Position numbers and translations under genes: made by a program. A stretch of 64,000 bases of DNA from Neptunomonas antarctica (GTDB taxonomy: Bacteria > Pseudomonadota > Gammaproteobacteria > Pseudomonadales > Balneatricaceae): positions 124,001-188,000 of the forward strand of contig NZ_LJSI01000053.1 in assembly GCF_001305295.1 (NCBI RefSeq), given 5' to 3'. The notes beneath the pieces are model-generated. The model saw only the letters and a list, made by a program, of their open reading frames with translations, did no database searches and was not told the DNA's origin. Shown here piece by piece: positions 19,100-27,102 of the stretch (the stretch's first letter is position 1; every line of letters begins with the position of its first letter).

Positions 19100-20111
19100 A
19101 AAACGAGGCGCGGTGCGTGTTCAGCCACAATCGACGGTTGCGGCGCCGCAATCGGCAGCGCGGCGTGGCGCAGAGCATCACAAAGTTGATCTTAAAGGAC
19201 ATAGTGAAAGCTGGTTACGCAACCACATGGATGTATGTAAAGGCACGTTAAATAAGCTTTTTAAAACACCGATGGCGACCATAATGACGGTCGCCGTGTT
19301 GGCGATAGCACTAACGTTACCGGGATTTTTGATTACTGTATTGTCTAATGTGCAGCAGTTGACGCAAGGATGGCAGGGTGAAACGCGATTATCTTTGTAT
19401 CTTGAAACGACACTAAGTGACGTTGAAGCAGATCGTTTCAGCCGAACATTATTGTTACGCGATGATATCGCCGCCGTCGATTTTATCAGCCGCTCACAAG
19501 GCATGCTGGAATTTAAAAAATACTCCGGGTTTGGCGATGCTCTCGATGCGTTAAAGGATAACCCGCTGCCCGCCATGGTTGTTTTGTTACCGCGTACCAA
19601 AGCCGTCGCTGATCTTGGGTTGATGCGTGCCAGTTTTGAATCGATGCCTGAGGTCGAAGACGCGGTATTAGATTTGGAGTGGTTGCAACGTTTGGATGCC
19701 ATGCTTGCTGTAGCGCGGCGCGGCGTTTTTGTGTTGGGCCTTTTGCTCGGACTAGCGGTGCTTCTGGTGATTGGTAATACCATAAAGATGGCAATAGAAA
19801 GCCGTCGGGACGAAATAGTGGTCAGTAAGCTGGTGGGTGCAACTGATGCATGGGTGCGTCGGCCATTTTTGTATACCGGCTTTTGGTATGGTTTGCTGGG
19901 TGCGGTTTGTGCTTGGCTGATTATTCAAATTGCCTGGTTGATGTTAAAAACACCCGCGCAAGAGCTGGCGCAGCTATACCGTAGTCAATTTCAATTAACC
20001 GGTTTAGGCGTTGCAGGTTCGTTTATTTTGCTGTTGGTCAGTGTTTTATTAGGATGGCTGGGGGCCTGGATTGCGGTGCGGCGTCATCTGCGTGCAATCG
20101 AACCACGATAA
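19092..20111 (+). CDS. ftsX: Cell-division membrane protein FtsX
   Basis: Four-helix membrane partner of FtsE, 339 residues from the ATG at 19092. That start overlaps the ftsE stop by 8 bp (ATGGATAA) and is preferred over TTG 19086. A charged cytoplasmic N-terminus (1-55) precedes the first helix (~60-80). A periplasmic loop follows, then three helices near residues 207-232, 258-285 and 305-325. Confidence 0.95.
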   Translation: MDKKRGAVRVQPQSTVAAPQSAARRGAEHHKVDLKGHSESWLRNHMDVCKGTLNKLFKTPMATIMTVAVLAIALTLPGFLITVLSNVQQLTQGWQGETRLSLYLETTLSDVEADRFSRTLLLRDDIAAVDFISRSQGMLEFKKYSGFGDALDALKDNPLPAMVVLLPRTKAVADLGLMRASFESMPEVEDAVLDLEWLQRLDAMLAVARRGVFVLGLLLGLAVLLVIGNTIKMAIESRRDEIVVSKLVGATDAWVRRPFLYTGFWYGLLGAVCAWLIIQIAWLMLKTPAQELAQLYRSQFQLTGLGVAGSFILLLVSVLLGWLGAWIAVRRHLRAIEPR

Positions 20112-20201
20112 AATTAATTTTAAGTCATTTATAGGTGACTTATGAGCCACTTATGAAATTAATCAGCCTTGCCATTTGAACGGTAGGACGTTATCTTTTC
20201 G

Positions 20202-20229
20202 GGAACTTTTGATAAGATCTCGTATCATA
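20202..20229 (+). promoter_or_regulatory. Candidate sigma-E promoter of rpoH
   Basis: GGAACTT, a perfect sigma-E -35 core, is followed after 16 bp by TCATA, close to the TCTRA -10. It lies about 55 bp upstream of rpoH. In E. coli one rpoH promoter is read by sigma-E, so the position makes sense. Confidence 0.45.
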
Positions 20230-20285
20230 CTTTGGTATCTTGTAAAGTTAGTTAATTATACGATCAACAATGAGGTAAGGACCGA

Positions 20286-21155
20286 ATGCGTAAAAGCTTA
20301 GAACTCATCGAGCATATTACACCCGGACAAAATCTGGATGCGTATGTGCAAACGATAAGCACGATTCCAGTGCTGAGTATCGAAGAAGAGCGAGCGTTGG
20401 CCGAGCGTCTGTTTTATCAGGATGATTTAGAAGCAGCTCGCCAGTTGGTTTTATCTCATCTGCGTTTTGTTGTACATATTGCCCGTAGTTATTCGGGGTA
20501 TGGTTTGCCGCTAGGTGACTTAGTTCAGGAAGGCAACGTTGGTTTAATGAAAGCGGTTAAACGTTTTGATCCGGGCATGGGAGTACGTTTGGTCTCTTTT
20601 GCTGTGCATTGGATTAAAGCGGAAATGCACGAATACATCCTGCGCAACTGGCGTATTGTTAAAGTAGCCACGACTAAGGCGCAGCGTAAATTGTTTTTTA
20701 ATCTACGCTCCAAGAAAAAAGGCTTGGGCTGGATGAATAATGCTGAAGTAACGTCTATCGCCGGAGACTTAGGCGTAGATGAACAGGTTGTTCGCCAGAT
20801 GGAAGGTCGTATGGCGTCGGTTGATACGTCTTTTGATATGACCGCCAGTGATGACGACGATGCTGTCTACCTTGCACCTGCTCAATATCTTGAAGATCAC
20901 TCAGGTGATCCTGCAGAGCAGTTGGAAGCATCCAACTGGGAAGCGGACTCGCAAACTCGTTTAACCGGAGCGATGGAATCACTTGATGAGCGTAGCCGCG
21001 ATATATTGGCACAGCGCTGGTTAATGGATGAAAAAGCAACATTGCATCAGTTAGCGGCAAAATATAGCGTATCGGCAGAGCGTATCCGTCAGCTGGAAAA
21101 AAACGCCATGAAAAAGATCAAGCTATCGATTGGACAAGAATTGCAGCTCGCATAA
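20286..21155 (+). CDS. rpoH: Heat-shock sigma factor RpoH (sigma-32)
   Basis: A 289-residue sigma factor (E. coli 284) directing RNA polymerase to heat-shock promoters. Region 2 includes [20 protein letters not shown], the diagnostic RpoH box QRKLFFNLR is present (~139-147), and the region 4 helix-turn-helix ends in [25 protein letters not shown] precedes the ATG. The gene follows ftsEX, as in most gammaproteobacteria, with its own promoter region and a strong terminator after it. Confidence 0.97.
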   Translation: MRKSLELIEHITPGQNLDAYVQTISTIPVLSIEEERALAERLFYQDDLEAARQLVLSHLRFVVHIARSYSGYGLPLGDLVQEGNVGLMKAVKRFDPGMGVRLVSFAVHWIKAEMHEYILRNWRIVKVATTKAQRKLFFNLRSKKKGLGWMNNAEVTSIAGDLGVDEQVVRQMEGRMASVDTSFDMTASDDDDAVYLAPAQYLEDHSGDPAEQLEASNWEADSQTRLTGAMESLDERSRDILAQRWLMDEKATLHQLAAKYSVSAERIRQLEKNAMKKIKLSIGQELQLA

Positions 21156-21176
21156 TATGTTTACGTGCTGTTAATG

Positions 21177-21205
21177 AGCCGCCCTTGGGGCGGCTTTGTT
21201 GTTTT
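21177..21205 (+). terminator. Rho-independent terminator of rpoH
   Basis: AGCCGCCC pairs with GGGCGGCT around a TT loop, followed by TTGTTGTTTT, about 20 bp after the rpoH stop. Confidence 0.88.
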
Positions 21206-21250
21206 AGTGCTTTGCATTTATAATCTTGCCTTAATTATTGAGATACACAT

Positions 21251-21631
21251 ATGAACGCCCGAATTTATTTGGCGATAGCCGCCATTAGTGGAGCTTTAAG
21301 TGTCGCGATGGGCGCGTTTGCCGCACATAGCCTCAAAAATGTACTCAGCGCTCCATTAATGGCCGTTATGCAGACCGGCGTTCAATACCAGTTTTATCAC
21401 TCTATTGCCTTGTTAGTGGTCGGTTTGCTGCTTCGGCAGCAAGCATCAAGGCTGTTAACCATGAGTGCGACTGCTTTTGTGGTCGGTATTCTCCTGTTTT
21501 GCGGCAGTTTATATCTGCTGGCATTTTCAGGCGTGCATTGGTTGGGTATAGTCACGCCCGTTGGTGGGTTGGCTTTTATTGTCGGTTGGATATTACTGGC
21601 AGGTTTTTTTCTGACAGAGAGTAAAAGGTAG
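21251..21631 (+). CDS. DUF423 membrane protein
   Basis: A 126-residue protein with four predicted membrane helices and the family-typical GAFAAHSLK and QYQFYHSIALL segments of DUF423 (YwdK/YgdD type). Function is unknown. It begins a run with thiS 6 bp downstream, then thiG and trmB, so transcription is probably continuous. Confidence 0.88.
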   Translation: MNARIYLAIAAISGALSVAMGAFAAHSLKNVLSAPLMAVMQTGVQYQFYHSIALLVVGLLLRQQASRLLTMSATAFVVGILLFCGSLYLLAFSGVHWLGIVTPVGGLAFIVGWILLAGFFLTESKR

Positions 21632-21637
21632 GGTGTG

Positions 21638-21838
21638 ATGAAGCTTGAAGTCAACGGAGAAATAACACAGCTTAACGAAGGGGCCAGCCTGCATGACTTG
21701 GTTATCAAGTTGGATATCGTCGGGCAACGTATTGCGATAGAAGTTAATCAGGAAATTGTTCCGCGCAGTCAGCATGCGCTGCATAAGCTGAATGCAGGCG
21801 ATAAGGTTGAAGTCGTGCGTGCTATTGGCGGCGGTTGA
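21638..21838 (+). CDS. thiS: Thiamine biosynthesis sulfur carrier ThiS
   Basis: A 66-residue ubiquitin-like sulfur carrier ending in GGG, whose C-terminal glycine is thiocarboxylated to deliver sulfur for the thiazole ring. The ATG at 21638 is preferred over GTG 21635 because AAGGTAGGG is then well spaced. thiG, its partner synthase, follows after 87 bp. Confidence 0.95.
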   Translation: MKLEVNGEITQLNEGASLHDLVIKLDIVGQRIAIEVNQEIVPRSQHALHKLNAGDKVEVVRAIGGG

Positions 21839-21925
21839 GACTGAGTCTGATATTAAGCCGAAAACTAAAAGTCAGCAGTACAGCAGATACATTCTCTTTT
21901 ATGAATAACATTAAGGATTGAGTAC

Positions 21926-22714
21926 ATGTCAGAGCAAAATGATGCGATGGTGATTGCGGGTAAACGTTATCTATCACGCTTGTTGGTAGGAACCGGCAAG
22001 TATAAAGATATGCAAGAAACACGTTTGGCCATCGAAGCCAGCGGAGCGGAAATTGTGACCGTAGCGGTACGCCGTACCAACATCGGCCAGAACCCCGATG
22101 AACCGAATCTGCTCGACATCATTACACCCGATAAATACACCATCCTACCAAACACCGCTGGTTGCTATACCGCAGAAGATGCCGTACGTACCTGCCGTTT
22201 AGCGCGTGAATTGATGGACGGACATGATTTGGTCAAGCTAGAAGTATTAGGTGATCAAAAAACACTCTACCCGAATATTGTAGAAACTATCAAAGCCACT
22301 GAAATTTTAGTCAAAGATGGCTTCAAAGTGATGGTCTACACCAATGACGACCCGATAGTCGCTAAACAACTGGAAGAGATGGGCTGTGTTGCAGTCATGC
22401 CTCTGGGGTCGTTGATTGGTTCTGGTCTGGGTATACTCAATCCGCATAACATCAAACTGATTATGGAAGCTGCGAACGTGCCTATTTTAGTTGATGCCGG
22501 TGTCGGTACTGCATCAGATGCCGCTATTGCGATGGAAATGGGCTGTGAAGGCGTGTTGATGAATACCGCCATTGCAGGCGCTCGTAACCCGATTCTCATG
22601 GCCTCGGCCATGCGTAAAGCAATAGAAGCCGGTCGCGAAGCCTTTTTGGCTGGACGTATGCCGCGCAAAAGATATGCAAGTGCCTCCTCGCCACTCGAAG
22701 GCATTATTGGTTAA
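21926..22714 (+). CDS. thiG: Thiazole synthase ThiG
   Basis: Builds the thiazole phosphate of thiamine from 1-deoxy-D-xylulose-5-phosphate, dehydroglycine and ThiS thiocarboxylate. This 262-residue TIM barrel has the Schiff-base Lys region LVKLEVLGD (~109), GSGLGILNP for phosphate binding and [12 protein letters not shown]. It is adjacent to thiS; no other thiamine genes lie in the window. Confidence 0.96.
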   Translation: MSEQNDAMVIAGKRYLSRLLVGTGKYKDMQETRLAIEASGAEIVTVAVRRTNIGQNPDEPNLLDIITPDKYTILPNTAGCYTAEDAVRTCRLARELMDGHDLVKLEVLGDQKTLYPNIVETIKATEILVKDGFKVMVYTNDDPIVAKQLEEMGCVAVMPLGSLIGSGLGILNPHNIKLIMEAANVPILVDAGVGTASDAAIAMEMGCEGVLMNTAIAGARNPILMASAMRKAIEAGREAFLAGRMPRKRYASASSPLEGIIG

Positions 22715-22739
22715 ACATAAAAGCAAATAGTGATGGGTA

Positions 22740-23432
22740 ATGATAGAAGAACAGAAGCATATGCGCACCGTGCGCAGTTTTGTAAAACGCGCCGGCAGGA
22801 CAACAGAAAGCCAGCAAAAGGCATTGGACGATGTGTGGCCGGTCATGGGCTTAGACGTTAAAAACGGCCCTATCGTGTTCAGCGAAGTGTTTGGTCGCGA
22901 AGCGCCTGTGGTGCTGGAAATCGGTTTTGGTATGGGCGGATCCCTTATCGAAATGGCCAGCCACGAACCGGAAAAAAACTATATTGGTATCGAAGTACAC
23001 AGCCCGGGTGTGGGTAGTTTATTGAGCCACGCCAACGCCGCCGGATTAACCAATATCCGCGTTTATGCGGAAGATGCGATAGACGTGCTGGCACAGTGTA
23101 TTCCCGACAATAGCCTGGATGTGTTGCAGTTGTTTTTTCCAGACCCGTGGCACAAAAAACGTCACCACAAACGTAGAATAGTACAGCCGGACTTTGCGCA
23201 AAACCTGCGTAAAAAGTTAAAAATCGGTGGTTACTTTCACATGGCGACAGACTGGGAAAATTACGCTGAGCACATGATGGAAATCATGAGCGCGGCTGAT
23301 GGCTACACCAATAAAATGGGTGAAGGCCAATATTCACCTCAGCCAGAATGGCGCCCCGTGACTAAATTCCAAAAACGAGGCGAACGCCTTGGGCACGGAA
23401 TGTGGGACCTGATGTTTGAAAAAACAGAATAA
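22740..23432 (+). CDS. trmB: tRNA (guanine46-N7)-methyltransferase TrmB
   Basis: A SAM-dependent tRNA methyltransferase of 230 residues (E. coli 239). It shows the SAM motif [11 protein letters not shown] (~60-70), the hallmark [15 protein letters not shown] and the C-terminal [13 protein letters not shown]. It follows thiG by 25 bp, completing the DUF423-thiS-thiG-trmB order. It is the last core gene before the accessory region. Confidence 0.95.
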   Translation: MIEEQKHMRTVRSFVKRAGRTTESQQKALDDVWPVMGLDVKNGPIVFSEVFGREAPVVLEIGFGMGGSLIEMASHEPEKNYIGIEVHSPGVGSLLSHANAAGLTNIRVYAEDAIDVLAQCIPDNSLDVLQLFFPDPWHKKRHHKRRIVQPDFAQNLRKKLKIGGYFHMATDWENYAEHMMEIMSAADGYTNKMGEGQYSPQPEWRPVTKFQKRGERLGHGMWDLMFEKTE

Positions 23433-23518
23433 AATGGGGTGTTGGTGTTAGGTATAATGTGTCAAAGAACAATAAAGTTATTAAGTAATAAATAGTTAGT
23501 TTTCTTTAATCTGCCCCC

Positions 23519-23562
23519 CTCCCTTTGTCAATTCGATGCATCGCATGGAGTTGATGAGGGAG
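23519..23562. repeat. Imperfect hairpin downstream of trmB
   Basis: CTCCCT pairs with AGGGAG, with inner CAA/TTG, TC/GA and ATG/CAT pairings, forming a long interrupted stem about 85 bp after trmB. It may be a terminator-like or repetitive extragenic structure; there is no clear T-run. Confidence 0.4.
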
Positions 23563-23590
23563 TCTCCTTAAGCCCCCTTAGTCTTTTGAT

Positions 23591-23622
23591 TCTCTCTTTC
23601 TCTCTTTCTTTGTCTCTCTCTT
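23591..23622. repeat. CT-rich low-complexity tract
   Basis: About 32 bases of TCTCTCTTTC-type polypyrimidine sequence with no reading frame. It could be prone to slippage. Confidence 0.8.
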
Positions 23623-23746
23623 TGCTAATGGAAATTCAACTACAGCTTGAAAAAAGGCATTCAAACTTATTTCAATCAGTAACAAAAATAATCCTCGAAT
23701 AGAGTCTCATAAATAATTTATGAGGAATAATTGAGGAAAATATAGA

Positions 23747-23763
23747 TGTAAAAAAATCTGACA
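23747..23763 (-). promoter_or_regulatory. TGTCAG-N7-TACA motif, leftward copy
   Basis: On the minus strand this reads TGTCAG-N7-TACA, identical in core and spacing to the copies upstream of the three intact PEP-CTERM genes. No intact gene lies downstream of it on the minus strand, and no sigma-54 element is seen nearby. Confidence 0.55.
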
Positions 23764-23940
23764 TTAGTGGCTATGGTGTCATTTTTGATGCGTGATTTTT
23801 TACCGTTATAGGTTGTCTAGCCGAAAAAAGGTAGGTGCGAAAACATCTAAGGCTCGAAGGTAGCTCCCTCAAATAGAAGTCCTAATGCATCTCGCAGCTA
23901 ATAGCGCGGCCACTCCCCCGCGGGTTTCCTGCAAGGAGAA

Positions 23941-23956
23941 TGTAAAAAAACTGACA
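23941..23956 (-). promoter_or_regulatory. TGTCAG-N6-TACA motif, leftward copy
   Basis: Same motif on the minus strand with a 6-bp instead of 7-bp spacer. Together with the degenerate rightward copy at 24015-24029 it forms an inverted pair enclosing about 58 bp. Confidence 0.5.
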
Positions 23957-24014
23957 TTTCATCCGTTTGAAAGCGCCATAATTCTGCATTACTGACAGTC
24001 GTCAAGAGGCGATA

Positions 24015-24029
24015 ATATGTTAGTTTTTT
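24015..24029 (+). promoter_or_regulatory. Degenerate TGTTAG/TACA motif, rightward copy
   Basis: TGTTAG-N5-TACA, facing the decayed secreted-protein gene at 24233. One core mismatch and a shortened spacer suggest decay. Confidence 0.35.
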
Positions 24030-24232
24030 ACAATCCAATTTTATTTGACAAATGTATTTTTAACTTATTGATATTAAAGGATTAATTTTATCCATCCGGT
24101 TATTTTCTGTATCTTAATGGTCTCAAAAATAGACGTCAGTATGATTGACTTTAATTATGAACAACACATAAAGCTGTTTTGATATTTGTTTGATGTCAGT
24201 AGTCCAAAATAAAAATTTGAGTATATAGATAA

Positions 24233-24430
24233 TGGAAAAATTCTTGGTTTATGGCTGGTTTGGCTAATGCTGGAATTATACCCTTTGGTATTCAGTCTGA
24301 TGTGTCTTCAACAACGGTAGCGAGTGGGGAGTGGTTTGAGTGTTCAATGAGTAATGCAGATGCTGGTGTAGTTAAGCAATCCATATATGATAGTTTTGTT
24401 GACGAATGTCAGTTTTTTTTACACATTTAG
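24233..24430 (+). pseudogene. Remnant of a secreted (probably PEP-CTERM-type) protein
   Basis: A 65-codon stretch reads like the start of an exported protein: a short hydrophobic segment ending MAGLANA, then GIIPFGIQSDVSSTTV and GEWFECSMSNADAG. The nearby ATG (24232) is out of frame, and the hydrophobic core is too short for a normal signal peptide. The sequence stops abruptly where it runs into a TGTCAG motif. I infer a gene that lost part of its signal peptide and nearly all of its body. The parent family is a guess based on the mature N-terminus. Confidence 0.4.
24407..24423 (+). promoter_or_regulatory. TGTCAG-N7-TACA motif (distal copy, ice-binding-like gene)
   Basis: Exact TGTCAG, seven T, TACA. 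It is repeated base for base at 24553-24569. It overlaps the 3' end of the decayed gene at 24233. Confidence 0.6.
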
Positions 24431-24552
24431 GCGCGATTATTTAAGTATTCGCTTTTTTAGGTTAGGTTATAGGCTGGCTATTCTTGCTCGGTCGGTAGTG
24501 TTTATGGGGTGCGGCGGGGATTGTCGCTACGGAAATTGTGGTTTTTTTGAAT

Positions 24553-24569
24553 TGTCAGTTTTTTTTACA
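24553..24569 (+). promoter_or_regulatory. TGTCAG-N7-TACA motif (proximal copy, ice-binding-like gene)
   Basis: The copy nearest the PEP-CTERM gene at 24784. It lies 76 bp upstream of a sigma-54 -24/-12 candidate, a typical enhancer distance. Confidence 0.65.
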
Positions 24570-24643
24570 TCACTTTTTTGACACATCTGCATTTAAAATT
24601 TATCATAAAATACAACCTATTGTATTAATTGCATAATCTTTTC

Positions 24644-24660
24644 TTGGTATAAAATATGCA
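24644..24660 (+). promoter_or_regulatory. Candidate sigma-54 promoter, ice-binding-like gene
   Basis: TTGG and GC separated by exactly ten bases (GG 24646-24647, GC 24658-24659), followed by A. It matches the invariant -24/-12 dinucleotides; the rest of the consensus is AT-substituted. Transcription would start just at the 18-bp repeats. Confidence 0.5.
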
Positions 24661-24670
24661 TAAACTCGTG

Positions 24671-24724
24671 CTAAGTGATTAAATGTCACTAAGTGATTAC
24701 ATGTCACTAAGTGGTTGCATGTCA
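24671..24724. repeat. Three tandem 18-bp repeats in the 5' leader
   Basis: Units CTAAGTGATTAAATGTCA, CTAAGTGATTACATGTCA and CTAAGTGGTTGCATGTCA follow head to tail, starting about 12 bp after the predicted -12 element. They would form the first part of the mRNA leader or a set of binding sites at the start point. Confidence 0.85.
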
Positions 24725-24783
24725 CTTTTACTCATTGCCTAAGCGTAATAATGTGCGAAGGTATAGAAGAAAAAGGAATTTTT

Positions 24784-25950
24784 ATGAAACGAGCTATATG
24801 TGCGGTACCATTATTGGCTGCCGTCTTTTGTGGATCCGCGTCAGCAGGATTGATAGGTTCAGCAGCGGACTTCACCGTTCTGGCTAATACCTATAATTCT
24901 GGGGGCGACCATTCCATTGTACACGGCAACGTAATCGCCAAAACTTACGCATCAACAGGTAACGGCTCCACCATCAATGGCGATTATCGCTCCGGTGATG
25001 TGTTGACGCTTGGCGATGGCGCTACCGTAACCGGTAATGCGCAATCGATTGAAGCTGGCACGGCAACCGCAAACACGAAAGTCTACGGCAATTTAGAGGT
25101 AGGCGGGGTTGGCACCATGGGCGACTCGTCCACGGTTAACGGCAACTTTATATCGGGTCTGGATGGCACGATTGGCGCAAACGCGGTCCTTGACGGCAGC
25201 TGGGAAGTGGGCGCGGGCAGTGTTGCAGCGGCATCTGCATCATCTAACAAAGTAGCCAGCGACGCTGTCGATACAGATACCGCCTATCTTAATTCGGTCA
25301 AGCAGGCGATCACAGACGATATGGCTGAGGCGACCAATGATCTGATTGATGCAAAAGCCGCGCTCACAGCCATGGGGACGGGGACAGCTCTGGCGGCGAC
25401 GATGACTGTTGATAGCACCTTCTACGCAGGCATATACAGCGCAGCCAGTTGGTCCACAACCGCAGGTACAACATTGACTTTAGATGCTCAGTCCCAATCT
25501 GACGCAATGTGGGTCTTCAACATCAGCGATATTTTAGCCTTCGGTGGCGTTACAACGGTCGAAGTTGTCAACGACATATTTGACAACGCTGAAGTGTGGT
25601 GGAACGTCGGGAGCGTCGCCTCTCCTGGTGGTTACGTTTCTGTCGGTGCTGGCGCCGATATAAATGATCGTACCAACCTTGTGGGAACCATCATTGCCGA
25701 TACCTACGTCGACGTCTATGCCCATGCGACCGTGAGCGCTGCCTCTACTTTTGGTGAGACTTGCGGCGGCGTTTATTCGACCACCTCGTTTGTGGCCATC
25801 CATGCTGGTGCCATTGTCGGTGGCGAAGGCTGCCAATCAAATGAGATTCCTGAACCAGAGACATATACCCTGTTGCTATCTGGTCTGAGCCTGATGAGTT
25901 TCGGATTCATCAAGCGCCGACGTACTAGAAAGACTACTAAAACTGTTTAA
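24784..25950 (+). CDS. Ice-binding-like (DUF3494) protein with PEP-CTERM sorting tail
   Basis: A 388-residue exported protein. The signal peptide is residues 1-21 (cut near ASA|GL). A repetitive Gly/Asn/Thr-rich region (~25-150) with NGD/GNxxxG-like steps suggests a beta-helix. A DUF3494 ice-binding-like domain (~165-350) contains WVFNISDILAFGG and LVGTIIADTYV. The C-terminus has the exosortase signature IPEPE, a hydrophobic helix and a basic tail (RRRTRK). AAGGA precedes the ATG at 24784. The gene looks richer in G+C than its flanks, suggesting recent acquisition. Ice binding itself is not proven; many DUF3494 proteins are adhesins. Confidence 0.85.
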   Translation: MKRAICAVPLLAAVFCGSASAGLIGSAADFTVLANTYNSGGDHSIVHGNVIAKTYASTGNGSTINGDYRSGDVLTLGDGATVTGNAQSIEAGTATANTKVYGNLEVGGVGTMGDSSTVNGNFISGLDGTIGANAVLDGSWEVGAGSVAAASASSNKVASDAVDTDTAYLNSVKQAITDDMAEATNDLIDAKAALTAMGTGTALAATMTVDSTFYAGIYSAASWSTTAGTTLTLDAQSQSDAMWVFNISDILAFGGVTTVEVVNDIFDNAEVWWNVGSVASPGGYVSVGAGADINDRTNLVGTIIADTYVDVYAHATVSAASTFGETCGGVYSTTSFVAIHAGAIVGGEGCQSNEIPEPETYTLLLSGLSLMSFGFIKRRRTRKTTKTV

Positions 25951-26287
25951 CACAGAGACCGCATTAATATAGTTCTTGCTCCAGCAGCACGCCAGCTGTT
26001 GGGGTAATCGATACCAGAAAGGCTGCTATAAAATAAACGGGATCAGTGTACAACTGAGGGCCCCCCCACGAATTTATTCAACATTATTCAACACCAGCGC
26101 TCGTTCCTCTAATACCATAAATAAGTTGGGTAATGGCATCACTTAAATGCTGTTTTGAGTAAGATCAAGCGTGTGTCCTTGAACGCTCGTCGCTCACGGA
26201 GTTAAAAAGGATAATGCCCGTTTTTTTATCGTTGTATTGGCTTGATAGCGACGATGTAAACCCGCACTAACAATCGTTAAACCGATG
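25951..26287. other. Non-coding spacer, no recognisable feature
   Basis: About 340 bp between the intact PEP-CTERM gene and the decayed DUF3494 gene. I see no open frame of note, no tRNA and no clear terminator; a C7 run occurs near 26064. Confidence 0.5.
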
Positions 26288-26760
26288 CTACCAGCCAGTG
26301 ACGATGGCGGCATTGCCGATCAGTAAACTGTAAGGTTCCGATACTGTTACTGTTGGATCACAGCCCAGTTCGCCGATTTCCGCGCTATCGCCAGCCGTAA
26401 CGTATGAAGTAGCAAAATAGACCGCACCACAAGAAGTTCCTATAGCGCTCACGTTGGCGTTTGCACCGACCATGATATAATTATCCGCGAGAAGCGTACC
26501 AACCACGTCCGAACCTTGCCCGAAGTGATATAACCGTTGTATGAATTCCAGTACACGCTAGCGTTAGTATTAACATTGACCACATCAACGGTGAAGTCAC
26601 TACCGAAAGCCAGAATATCTGCAATGGTATAAAACCATAACTGGTCGTCGAGTCCTTGGCCATCCAGGGTAAGGATCGTACCGGCAGTTGAAACATCGCC
26701 ACCCAGCATGCTGCATAGATGATTTAATTGTCTTCAATGGTTGTATAGGTGTTAGATGCT
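26288..26760 (-). pseudogene. Decayed DUF3494 ice-binding-like gene
   Basis: Two minus-strand fragments in different frames together match the last third of the intact gene at 24784. The first contains TAGTILTLDGQGLDDQLWF and IADILAFGSDFTVDVVN (26520-26709). The second contains VGTLLADNYIMVGANANVS and CGAVYFATSYV (26288-26506). The frame changes near 26510, upstream sequence carries stops, and the C-terminus ends in SEPYSLL without a proper hydrophobic helix or basic tail. It is an inverted, truncated, frameshifted paralogue. Confidence 0.75.
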
Positions 26761-27102
26761 GGCCTTCTTAAGTAAAAAAGCCAAAATTATTCTTACCCGC
26801 TATGATGTGAGCAGCCAATCATAAACTCATTAGCAAGACCGTTTCCTTCATCTGTCCTTGCCGTTTGTTGCGTTCACAGTAAACACATAAATTGTTGTGA
26901 TTATGAATTGAGCTGGCGGTGTGGGAAATCTGATTTAAAAAATTATTGGTACTGTTCCTGATACTTTTTTATCTACGGAATTAGGGTATGTTGATAATGT
27001 TACTTTTTCTAAAAGTTGGTCTGATAATTAGTTTTAGATTTATTTTTTGTGCAGGAACCCATCGACAGAAACATCTTTAAAAACAAAAAATGAGGTATTC
27101 AC
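26761..27102. other. AT-rich spacer before the 3HB-oligomer hydrolase gene
   Basis: About 340 bp without an intact gene. A short plus-strand frame ending at 27029 contains FLSTELGYVDNVTF, which could be another secreted-protein scrap, but it is too short to classify. A ribosome site (TGAGGT) lies just before 27103. Confidence 0.4.

Larger units (their letters stand above)
23433..24232. other. AT-rich accessory spacer with motif copies and low-complexity DNA
   Basis: No gene is recognisable in this 800-bp stretch. It contains an imperfect hairpin (23519-23562), a CT-rich run (23591-23622), two leftward copies of the TGTCAG/TACA motif (23747-23763, 23941-23956) and a degenerate rightward copy (24015-24029). 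Composition is clearly more AT-rich than the core genes to the left, except a short GC-rich patch near 23900-23930. Confidence 0.7.

Noticed and set aside
23747..24423. TGT...ACA motif copies as ends of a Tn7-like transposon
   Set aside because: No transposase genes, no target duplications recognised, and the same motif occurs singly at a fixed position before three PEP-CTERM genes, which favours a regulatory site.
24387..24581. 64-codon plus-strand frame in the AT-rich zone
   Set aside because: It spans two TGTCAG motifs, is dominated by Phe from T-runs, and has no ribosome site or family resemblance.
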